From JARDZI01 sp041639705 (GTDB lineage Bacteria; Bacillota; Clostridia; Clostridiales; Caloramatoraceae), in NCBI GenBank assembly GCA_041639705.1, contig JBEQBT010000075.1, positions 1 through 13,140 on the forward strand: DNA of 13,140 nucleotides, in the 5' to 3' direction. Positions within the stretch are counted from its first letter, which is position 1. Each line of letters begins with the position of its first letter. The position numbers and the translations under genes were made by a program. Below are positions 6,290-12,324 of this stretch, piece by piece. The notes beneath the pieces were generated by a model, which was not told the origin of the DNA, searched no databases, and saw only the letters and a program-made list of their open reading frames with translations.

Positions 6290-6395
6290 ATGAAAGATTC
6301 CATGTCATCCTGAGCATAGGGTCGGATCTTATAGGTATCTTGTGAAAAGATCCTTCACTACGTTCAGGATGACAGGTGGCAGTGGTAGGGTTCAT
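6290..6395. repeat. ATGAAA-ended palindromic element, copy C
   Basis: The left end ATGAAAG is at 6290-6296 and the right end TTCAT at 6391-6395. The core (6303-6375, also 73 bp) starts TGTCATCCTGAGCATAGGG and ends CACTACGTTCAGGATGACA. Together with copy B it inserts about 260 bp between the attenuator and the leuA ribosome-binding site. The right end stops 24 bases before that site. Confidence 0.72.
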
Positions 6396-6430
6396 AGAAA
6401 TATTATTATTACAAAACAGGAGGTGATGCA

Positions 6431-7939
6431 GTGAAAAGGGTATATATTTTTGATACAACACTCAGAGATGGTGAGCAAACTCCGGGAGTGAACCTTAATA
6501 AATTTGAAAAGCTCGAAATTGCAAAACAGCTGGAGAAGCTTGGCGTTGATGCAATTGAGGTTGGATTCCCCGTTTCTTCCAATGGAGATTTTGAGGCTGT
6601 AAAGCTAATTGCAAAAAACATAAAAGGACCTGTTATTACAGCACTGGCCAGGACAGTAAAAAACGATATAGACATTGCATGGGAGGCATTGAAATATTCT
6701 GAGAAGCCAAGAATTCATACCTTTATTGCAACCTCTGAAATTCATATGAAGCATAAGCTTAACATGTCAAGGGACGAGGTACTAAATAAGGCAGCAGAAA
6801 TGGTTGCATATGCTAAGGGCCTATGTAAGGATATAGAATTTTCTCCAGAGGATGCAACAAGAACAGATGTAGAGTTTCTTTACAGGATTATAGAAGCTGT
6901 TATTGAGGCAGGTGCTACTGTTGTTAATATACCAGACACAGTAGGGTACAGTACACCGAAGGAATTTGGAGATTTAATCGCTGGAATTAAGAAAAATGTT
7001 AAAAATATTGATAAGGCAATTATTAGTGTACACTGTCATAATGATTTAGGACTAGCTGTTGCAAATTCACTAATGTCAATAGAAAAGGGTGCTGATCAGA
7101 TAGAATGTGCTGTTAACGGACTTGGTGAAAGGGCTGGAAATGCAGCCCTAGAGGAGGTTGTTATGGCGCTTAAAACAAGAGGCGACTGCTTTGGAACAAC
7201 AAACCAAGTTGTTACTGAAAATATTTATAATACCAGTTCATTGGTAAGGCGACTAACAGGAGTTGATGTTCAACATAATAAGGCAATTGTTGGAGCAAAT
7301 GCTTTTGCCCATGAGTCTGGAATCCATCAACATGGGGTATTAAATTTCAGTGGAACATATGAAATAATGACACCTGAGTCAATAGGGTTAATTAAAAATT
7401 TCATAGTACTTGGGAAGCATTCCGGACATCATGCATTTATTCAAAAAATAAAGGACCTTGGCTTTGATAATATAAGCGAAGAAGCAATAAATAAGGCATT
7501 TAAGAAGTTTAAGGAATTAACAGATAGGAAAAAAGAAATATATGATGAGGATATTAAGGGACTTGTAAATGATGAATTGCTAATATCAAAGGAAGGGTAC
7601 AACCTTCAATATTTCCATATATCAAGCGATAGCAAACCATCTGCAGTAGCAAGAGTAAAACTAAGCTTTGAAGATAAAAGTTTTGAAGGTGAAGCCAATG
7701 GAGATGGTCCTGTAGATGCTGTATTCAATGCAATAGAAAAGGCACTAGGAATGAACCTTTCTCTTAAGGATTATTCATTAAAATCACTAACACATGGAAG
7801 AGATGCCCAGGGTGAAGTTCTTGTAAGAATCGAAAACCTTGATAAAATTTATACTGGAAGAGCTGTGAGCACAGATATTATCGAAGCAAGTGCTAAAGCA
7901 TATGTAAATGCAATCAACAAAATACAAGAAAAAATATAA
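6431..7939 (+). CDS. leuA: 2-isopropylmalate synthase
   Basis: LeuA condenses acetyl-CoA with 2-oxoisovalerate, the committed step to leucine. The 502-residue protein has a catalytic TIM barrel with FDTTLRDGEQTPG at 7-19 (metal ligand D13), HCHNDLG at 201-207 (H201, H203) and NGLGERAGN at 229-237. HESGIHQHGVL follows in the accessory domain. The C-terminal third (about 365-500) is the LeuA dimerisation/feedback domain, with GDGPVDAV and GRDAQGE, so leucine inhibition is expected. The start is GTG at 6431: AGGAGGTGAT, an ideal Shine-Dalgarno, lies seven bases before it, while the ATG at 6426 is in another frame. First gene of the T-box-controlled operon with the small gene and cimA. It differs from CimA by GVNLNKFEK in place of the AEGISFTVEDK type. 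Confidence 0.96.
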   Translation: MKRVYIFDTTLRDGEQTPGVNLNKFEKLEIAKQLEKLGVDAIEVGFPVSSNGDFEAVKLIAKNIKGPVITALARTVKNDIDIAWEALKYSEKPRIHTFIATSEIHMKHKLNMSRDEVLNKAAEMVAYAKGLCKDIEFSPEDATRTDVEFLYRIIEAVIEAGATVVNIPDTVGYSTPKEFGDLIAGIKKNVKNIDKAIISVHCHNDLGLAVANSLMSIEKGADQIECAVNGLGERAGNAALEEVVMALKTRGDCFGTTNQVVTENIYNTSSLVRRLTGVDVQHNKAIVGANAFAHESGIHQHGVLNFSGTYEIMTPESIGLIKNFIVLGKHSGHHAFIQKIKDLGFDNISEEAINKAFKKFKELTDRKKEIYDEDIKGLVNDELLISKEGYNLQYFHISSDSKPSAVARVKLSFEDKSFEGEANGDGPVDAVFNAIEKALGMNLSLKDYSLKSLTHGRDAQGEVLVRIENLDKIYTGRAVSTDIIEASAKAYVNAINKIQEKI

Positions 7940-7952
7940 GGAGGGAAATGTT

Positions 7953-8141
7953 ATGGAAAAAAATGAGTATTCAAATAGGCATGAGAATATGGGGGTTGAT
8001 GACAGAGAGCACTTTGGAAGAGGAGAAGAGCATATAGGAGAGACAAAGCAAGAGGGAAAATTTTTTGAATTTCTATTTAATTTGAGATCAGAAAACCCCT
8101 GGGAAGAAAAGGACTTTAACTCAGTTTTTATGTATCTTTAA
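7953..8141 (+). CDS. Small acidic protein of unknown function
   Basis: This 62-residue protein is not one I recognise. It starts at the ATG at 7953, preceded by AAGGAGGG that overlaps the leuA stop, which gives strong evidence of translation. The frame is open further upstream into leuA, but that part is a shadow. The sequence is hydrophilic and rich in Glu, Asp, His, Arg and Gly up to residue 35, then has an aromatic patch FFEFLFNLRSENPW (37-50) and ends FNSVFMYL. There is no signal peptide, no membrane span, and no cysteine. Its place between leuA and cimA, under the leucine T-box, suggests a link to the pathway, such as a small partner or regulator. Position is the only support for that. 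Confidence 0.72.
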   Translation: MEKNEYSNRHENMGVDDREHFGRGEEHIGETKQEGKFFEFLFNLRSENPWEEKDFNSVFMYL

Positions 8142-8171
8142 GAAATTGTTGAAAAAGGATAAACTATTACT

Positions 8172-8264
8172 GTAGGGGCGAACAGTGTTCACCCGAACGC
8201 ATCTGCAATTTAGGTTATGCTATAAATGATGATATGCAATAGCGGGCAACACAGTTCGCTCCTA
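8172..8264. repeat. 93-bp palindromic MITE-like element, copy 2
   Basis: The left arm is GTAGGGGCGAACAGTGTT with CACCCG after it (8172-8195). The right arm is CGGGCAACACAGTTCGCTCC with TA after it (8243-8264). It has the same length and arms as the copy at 2973-3065, but the middles differ. It fills the gap between the small gene and cimA. Its right half contains the ATGATG that opens the long cimA reading frame. Confidence 0.8.
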
Positions 8265-9932
8265 AAGAGCTTGAAATTTAAAATTAATTTTAAGGAGTGG
8301 TTCTACAATGGGGATTTAAACAGATTATCAAAGGTATATATTTATGACACTACTTTAAGGGATGGCTCCCAGGCTGAAGGGATATCCTTTACAGTGGAGG
8401 ATAAGCTTAAAATTGTAAAAAGGCTTGATGAATTTGGAGTGGATTATATAGAAGCAGGAAATCCAGGATCCAATCCAAAGGATTTGGAGTTTTTTAAAAG
8501 TGCTGTGAAATTAAAGCTTAACCACTCCAAGCTTACTGCATTTGGTAGTACAAGGAGAGCAGGTATTGCTGTTTCACAGGATTCAAATATAATTTCTATA
8601 CTTGAAGCAGATACAAAATCAGTAGCAATATTCGGGAAAACATGGGATTTCCATGTTCAAGAAATTATTAAAACAACATTAGAAGAAAATTTGGATATGA
8701 TAAGGGATACTGTTAGTTACCTAAAAAGTAAGGACAAGGAAGTAATATTTGATGCTGAGCATTTCTTCGATGGCTATAAAAATAATAGCGAATATGCAAT
8801 GGAGGCTATAAAAACAGCTGAAGAGGCTGGGGCTGATTGTATAGTGTTATGTGACACAAATGGAGGAACAATGCCGGTCGAAATGGCTACAATAGTACAA
8901 GCAGTTGGAAAAGAAATAACAGCTTCACTTGGAATACACTGTCATGATGATTGTGGAGTATCAGCTGCAAACTCAATTATTGCAGTACTAAATGGAGTAA
9001 GTCAGGTTCAAGGCACTATCAATGGTTATGGGGAAAGATGCGGCAATACTAATCTGTGTATAGTTATTCCTAATTTACAGTTAAAAATAGGAATGGGCTG
9101 CATACCAAAGAAAAATATGAAGGGGCTAACAAGTTTATCTAGATATGTAAGCGAGCTTGCTAATCAGGCACATAATGAACGTGCCCCATATGTTGGAAAC
9201 AGTTCATTTGCTCACAAAGGCGGCATGCATATTGATGCAGTTCTCAAAAACAGCAAATCATTTGAGCATATTAATCCAGATATAGTAGGTAATGAGAGAA
9301 GAATACTTATGTCTGAGGTTTCAGGAAGAAGTGCCATTTTAAAGAAAATAAGGGCGGAGGCACCATGGGTTACAAAGGATTCTCCTGAGGTCAAGCTTAT
9401 AATAGACAAGCTTAAGGAGCTTGAATTTGAAGGCTACCAGTTTGAGGGTGCAGAGAGTTCTTTCTCATTAATGATAAAAAGAGCACTTGGACTTGGAAGG
9501 GAATTTTTTAAGGTTAAGGATTTTAGAGTATTTGAGGACAAGTTTAGCGAGGAATATACATCACTATCACTTATCAGGGTGGAGGTTGATGGAAAAGAGG
9601 AACTAACTGCGGCAGAGGGCGATGGCCCAGTTAACGCAATAGATAAGGCACTAAGAAAGGTCTTGGAAATATTCTATCCGAGTATTAAAAAGATGAGATT
9701 AAATGATTATAAGGTGCGTGTTTTAAATACAAATGATGCAACAGGAGCTAAGGTTAGGGTGCATATAGAGTCAACAAATGGTGAGAGGGTTTGGGGTACT
9801 GTTGGTGTATCCACAAACATTATCGAAGCCAGTCTGCATGCCCTTATTGATTCAATTGAATATTTTTTCTATATAGAGTCTGATGATACAGCTCCTGAGA
9901 TTGAGTTGGCTGGTTCTATATTTTTCGCATAA
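8226..9932 (+). CDS. cimA: (R)-citramalate synthase; N-terminus uncertain, possible start-codon frameshift
   Basis: CimA condenses pyruvate and acetyl-CoA to citramalate, giving 2-oxobutyrate and then isoleucine without threonine deaminase. The TIM barrel has YIYDTTLRDGSQAEG, HCHDDCG and NGYGERCGN. EAGNPGSNPKDLEFF is typical of CimA and separates it from LeuA and homocitrate synthase. A LeuA-type regulatory domain (GDGPVNAID, NDATGAKVRVHIES) closes the protein. The frame is open from 8226, but its first 27 codons come from a mobile repeat and the spacer and have no ribosome-binding site. The expected start, ATG at 8308 after AAGGAG, reads only three codons. One more G in the run 8310-8313 would give MGDLNRLSKVYIYD and a 541-residue enzyme of normal length. 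Third gene of the leuA operon. Confidence 0.9.
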   Translation: MMICNSGQHSSLLKSLKFKINFKEWFYNGDLNRLSKVYIYDTTLRDGSQAEGISFTVEDKLKIVKRLDEFGVDYIEAGNPGSNPKDLEFFKSAVKLKLNHSKLTAFGSTRRAGIAVSQDSNIISILEADTKSVAIFGKTWDFHVQEIIKTTLEENLDMIRDTVSYLKSKDKEVIFDAEHFFDGYKNNSEYAMEAIKTAEEAGADCIVLCDTNGGTMPVEMATIVQAVGKEITASLGIHCHDDCGVSAANSIIAVLNGVSQVQGTINGYGERCGNTNLCIVIPNLQLKIGMGCIPKKNMKGLTSLSRYVSELANQAHNERAPYVGNSSFAHKGGMHIDAVLKNSKSFEHINPDIVGNERRILMSEVSGRSAILKKIRAEAPWVTKDSPEVKLIIDKLKELEFEGYQFEGAESSFSLMIKRALGLGREFFKVKDFRVFEDKFSEEYTSLSLIRVEVDGKEELTAAEGDGPVNAIDKALRKVLEIFYPSIKKMRLNDYKVRVLNTNDATGAKVRVHIESTNGERVWGTVGVSTNIIEASLHALIDSIEYFFYIESDDTAPEIELAGSIFFA

Positions 9933-9972
9933 ATGATTCTCCATTGACAGGCCGTACATTTATGCGAAAAAT
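9920..9972 (+). terminator. Hairpin at the end of cimA, probable terminator
   Basis: ATTTTTCGCATAAATG (9920-9935) and its exact inverted copy (9957-9972) form a perfect 16-bp stem with a 21-base loop, followed by TTTTC. The left arm includes the last codons and stop of cimA. It probably ends the leuA operon transcript, although the T run is short. Confidence 0.6.
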
Positions 9973-9984
9973 TTTCATTGATTC

Positions 9985-10029
9985 ATAAAACACACAAGTA
10001 CCTTATGCAGATTTTTTAGTGCGTTTTAT
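9985..10029. repeat. Inverted repeat in the cimA / O-antigen-ligase gap
   Basis: ATAAAACACAC (9985-9995) and GTGCGTTTTAT (10019-10029) are inverted arms with a single mismatch. They lie just after the cimA hairpin and could be a second, back-up terminator or an old insertion footprint. The rest of the gap (10030-10122) shows nothing recognisable. Confidence 0.4.
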
Positions 10030-10122
10030 ATAGTATGGGAATTTAACAGAATAGCACGCGTATAGCATGCAATAAGAACAAGAATGTTTCAAAAAAGTAG
10101 GTAATATTATAAAATTAAAACA

Positions 10123-10157
10123 AGGAGGTAAGCCATAGTAATTATGGTTTACCTCCT
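10123..10157 (-). terminator. Terminator of the O-antigen-ligase-like gene
   Basis: AGGAGGTAAGCCATA (10123-10137) and TATGGTTTACCTCCT (10143-10157) form a 15-bp stem with one wobble pair and a five-base loop. On the minus strand it is followed by TTGTTTTAATTTT, so it suits the gene ending at 10213. The plus-strand tail ATTTAATTTC may let it work both ways. The AGGAGG in it is stem, not a ribosome-binding site, since no frame follows. Confidence 0.7.
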
Positions 10158-10212
10158 ATTTAATTTCAAATAATAATATAATTTTTGCCGTAATTATTAA
10201 GTTCCTATGTGA

Positions 10213-11403
10213 CTAGCCTGTTTTTGATAGTGATTTATAGGAGTTTAAAAGATTTCTTCCTTCCAAAGCCAGGATGTACTGGGTAGCTAGAGAACTTATA
10301 ATTGCTGAGGTTGATATATATATCAATCCAGATTGTGGGGCAAGCATTGTAAAATCAACAAGTCCATGGCCAAGTATCAGAGCTTGAATACCGGCCAGTA
10401 GAGGAAGTAGCTTGGAACCCTGTGTATATAGTGCCCATAAGCTTTTATAAAGGTAAAATCTCATATACATATATATGGATAAACCAACAATCCCAAGAGT
10501 CGCCATGAAATTAATCCAGATATTGTGAGCATGATATACAAGGCCATCATAATTAATAAAATTTGTACCTGACTCTAATATGCCCATAAGGCCCCAGCCC
10601 TTAATTGGCTTTAGCTTTATCATTTCAAAACTTCCATCCCATATCATATCCCGGGTTATAATTGACCTGTCAAGGAGGTGACCTGTGATATTATTAAGGT
10701 TTGATGCTTGTGGAGGCATAAATGTAAGGATTAGTATAGGTATTGTTATAATCATTATAAATACCCTATCTCTTTTATCCTTATTCAAAAAGTAATAGAC
10801 GGGCAGACCTACTAAAAGGCCAATATAGGCACCTCTAGACCCTGTAAGAGAAAGAGCTATGACAAATAATATGGTTATATATTTATAAAAATTTCTATTT
10901 TTTTCTGGTGCAGTACTAATAAAATAAAGGCTTACTAGAATCATGACAGCAAACCAGTTACCTGCAACGTTTGGATTTCCAAAGGTACTATATATTCTAT
11001 GACTTATTGTAGCCTTGGAAGCTACTCCAAGTAAAACTGTTAAAATGTTGTCATTGCTTTTCAAAAAAACTAACTTTTCAATCATTCCAAAAATAGCAGA
11101 GAATATAGAAAAATAGACAACATATCTAAATAGCTTTTCAACTTTATTTTCATCTTTAAAGTAGTTCTGTAGAAATATACTGAAACACAAATAAACCAGA
11201 AGTCCAAATGATGCAAGAGTTGATAGAATACTTTTGTTTAAAAGTCCTACTATGAATGACCATACAAAAAGCAAAAATAAACCCATATTCCATGGATTTT
11301 TATATATAGTTACTTTTTTTAATAACACCTTATATACCATATATATGGCAGGTAAAAGAGCGGTATAAGGGGATATAACTATTAAAAAAATTGCAATTAG
11401 CAT
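10213..11403 (-). CDS. O-antigen ligase/polymerase-like membrane protein (Wzy/WaaL type)
   Basis: Members of this family join or polymerise undecaprenyl-linked glycans outside the membrane. In Gram-positives they are tied to capsule, exopolysaccharide or wall glycans. The 396-residue protein has about ten hydrophobic spans. The family core is visible: YSTFGNPNVAGNWFA, then SLTGSRGAYIG, a long outer loop with RDMIWDGSFEMIKLKPIKGWG, and HAHNIWINFMATLGIVG, the His-Asn and Gly pattern of the Wzy_C domain. The start ATG at 11403 has AAGGGAGT nine bases upstream. It begins directly in a membrane span, so a slightly shortened N-terminus is possible. It stands alone, convergent with cimA, with its own promoter and terminator and no glycan genes beside it. 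Substrate and exact activity cannot be told. Confidence 0.85.
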   Translation of the reverse strand: MLIAIFLIVISPYTALLPAIYMVYKVLLKKVTIYKNPWNMGLFLLFVWSFIVGLLNKSILSTLASFGLLVYLCFSIFLQNYFKDENKVEKLFRYVVYFSIFSAIFGMIEKLVFLKSNDNILTVLLGVASKATISHRIYSTFGNPNVAGNWFAVMILVSLYFISTAPEKNRNFYKYITILFVIALSLTGSRGAYIGLLVGLPVYYFLNKDKRDRVFIMIITIPILILTFMPPQASNLNNITGHLLDRSIITRDMIWDGSFEMIKLKPIKGWGLMGILESGTNFINYDGLVYHAHNIWINFMATLGIVGLSIYMYMRFYLYKSLWALYTQGSKLLPLLAGIQALILGHGLVDFTMLAPQSGLIYISTSAIISSLATQYILALEGRNLLNSYKSLSKTG

Positions 11404-11439
11404 ATATGAAAGACTCCCTTTTAGCTATATTATATATAA

Positions 11440-11468
11440 ATAATAATTAAATCTAATGAATACTTCAA
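11440..11468 (-). promoter_or_regulatory. Promoter of the O-antigen-ligase-like gene
   Basis: On the minus strand, TTGAAG (11468-11463) and TATTAT (11445-11440) are 17 bases apart, about 35 bases before the ATG. The surroundings are very AT-rich, so chance matches are common. From 11469 to 11687 I see nothing beyond AT-rich sequence. Confidence 0.45.
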
Positions 11469-11695
11469 TAACAATTCATAAATATTAATACAATGTTTAT
11501 AAACTATAAGAAATAATTGTCTAATGTCACATGATATTTAACAATTAATGATTATTATAGAATTACATTTACTCAAAGAATTTATACCATTTATAATAGT
11601 AACACAAATTTAAAAAAAAAGAAAATTGAATTTAATTCCTGATAAATAATAAACTTCAACATGTATTTTTAAAGTATGTTTTATCAATTTCTAAG

Positions 11696-11789
11696 ACTCC
11701 AGCTTCTATAAGGTGGAGTTTCCACTTTTTGCTTCAGGTGGGGTAGAGTCCCCACCTGAAGTCTCGATGTTCAGCTTTAGCTGAACGAG
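11696..11789. repeat. Block of three consecutive hairpins (structured RNA or repeat element)
   Basis: Hairpin 1 is ACTCCA...TGGAGT (11696-11719), with CTT/AAG extending it. Hairpin 2 is a perfect 12-bp stem, CTTCAGGTGGGG against CCCCACCTGAAG (11732-11761), with a six-base loop. Hairpin 3 is GTTCAG...CTGAAC (11769-11786), enlarged by CTC/GAG. It is far richer in GC than its surroundings and has no coding frame. Either strand could be the transcribed one. Confidence 0.55.
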
Positions 11790-11846
11790 TTCACATGTTA
11801 TAACCTATTTAAAGGTTGAAACATTTTGTTCTGCCTGTCTGCCAGC

Positions 11847-11858
11847 GGTAACGTTATC
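11847..11858. promoter_or_regulatory. Distant LacI-type operator-like site
   Basis: GGTAACGTTATC is the exact inverse of GATAACGTTACC at 12239-12250 and lies about 390 bp upstream of it. It could be an auxiliary operator for looping, or chance. It borders a half copy of the TTCTGAAC-type repeat. Confidence 0.4.
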
Positions 11859-11884
11859 ATTCTGAACGTAGTGAAGAATCTTTT
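11859..11884. repeat. Half copy of the TCATTCTGAAC-type repeat
   Basis: CATTCTGAACGTAGTGAAG followed by AATCTTTT matches one arm of the cores at 3661, 6149 and 6303, but the inverted arm is missing, so this is a degraded or solo end. Confidence 0.5.
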
Positions 11885-11923
11885 TTACCTGTCCTAATGA
11901 TTCTTAATAGTTTATTCATAAGT

Positions 11924-11954
11924 TTGACATGTTATGTACAAGATAGGCTATTAT
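11924..11954 (+). promoter_or_regulatory. Promoter of a candidate small RNA
   Basis: TTGACA (11924-11929) and TATTAT (11949-11954) are 19 bases apart, slightly wide. A TATAAT overlaps it three bases further on. It would start transcription near 11961. Confidence 0.5.
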
Positions 11955-11960
11955 AATAAT

Positions 11961-12061
11961 AAACATAGGAAGTTAAATATTAAATACAAATGACAGTAAC
12001 TTAATTTAAATAGATGACCCCCCATTATTATAAGGAAGAATAGATGTGTTCTTCCTTTTTA
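11961..12061 (+). ncRNA. Candidate small RNA of about 100 nt
   Basis: A promoter-like pair is followed, about 70 bases after the predicted start, by a strong intrinsic terminator, with no open frame between them. The single-stranded part includes GATGACCCCCCATT, a C-rich stretch that could pair with G-rich ribosome-binding sites, as in some Gram-positive regulatory RNAs. No known family is recognised. It could also be an attenuated leader of the downstream transporter gene, but that gene seems to have its own promoter. Confidence 0.42.
12032..12061 (+). terminator. Intrinsic terminator
   Basis: AAGGAAGAA (12032-12040) and TTCTTCCTT (12049-12057) pair perfectly around TAGATGTG and lead into a T run to 12061. 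No protein gene on this strand lies upstream for about 2 kb, so it most likely ends the candidate small RNA. Confidence 0.85.
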
Positions 12062-12190
12062 TATTTCTAAAATTTTTTTAAAAAATGTAGTTAAATCATA
12101 AACTAAAAAAGTAAAACTATTTTGTGCTGAATAAAAAAGTTAAGAACTGGACTTAACACTAATCTTTTATTTTTAAATCCTATTGTGGAT

Positions 12191-12222
12191 TTGAGAATGA
12201 TGTGATATCATTAAATTATAAA
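12191..12222 (+). promoter_or_regulatory. Probable promoter of the solute-binding protein gene
   Basis: TTGAGA (12191-12196) and TATAAA (12217-12222) are 20 bases apart, which is wide. The -10 box is the better half. Its start point would fall inside the LacI-type operator beginning at 12225, the classic place for repression. A six-base inverted repeat, GTTAAG/CTTAAC, lies upstream at 12139-12157. Confidence 0.45.
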
Positions 12223-12224
12223 AT

Positions 12225-12252
12225 TTGGTAACGTTACCGATAACGTTACCAA
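12225..12252. promoter_or_regulatory. Double LacI-family operator before the transporter gene
   Basis: Two overlapping-type sites, GGTAACGTTACC (12227-12238) and GATAACGTTACC (12239-12250), lie end to end. Together TTGGTAACGTTA and TAACGTTACCAA form a perfect 12-bp inverted repeat around CCGA. GTAACGTTAC with a central CG is the typical shape of LacI/GalR-family sites. The regulator gene is not in this window. Confidence 0.75.
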
Positions 12253-12324
12253 GCCAAAAAATAAGTTTTCACTAATAATGTGAAGCTAATCCAAAAAAAT
12301 TTTTAAAAGGGGAGAGGGGACTTT

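Noticed and set aside
6409..6675. Minus-strand frame opposite the start of leuA
   Set aside because: Shadow of leuA. No supporting signals.
2973..8264. CRISPR array suggested by recurring palindromic repeats
   Set aside because: The copies are kilobases apart, have paired inverted arms and no regular spacers, and no cas gene is present.
9212..9409. Minus-strand frame within cimA
   Set aside because: Shadow of cimA.
10121..10150. AGGAGG as ribosome-binding site of a hidden small gene
   Set aside because: The AGGAGG is within a strong hairpin stem and no start codon with a useful frame follows.
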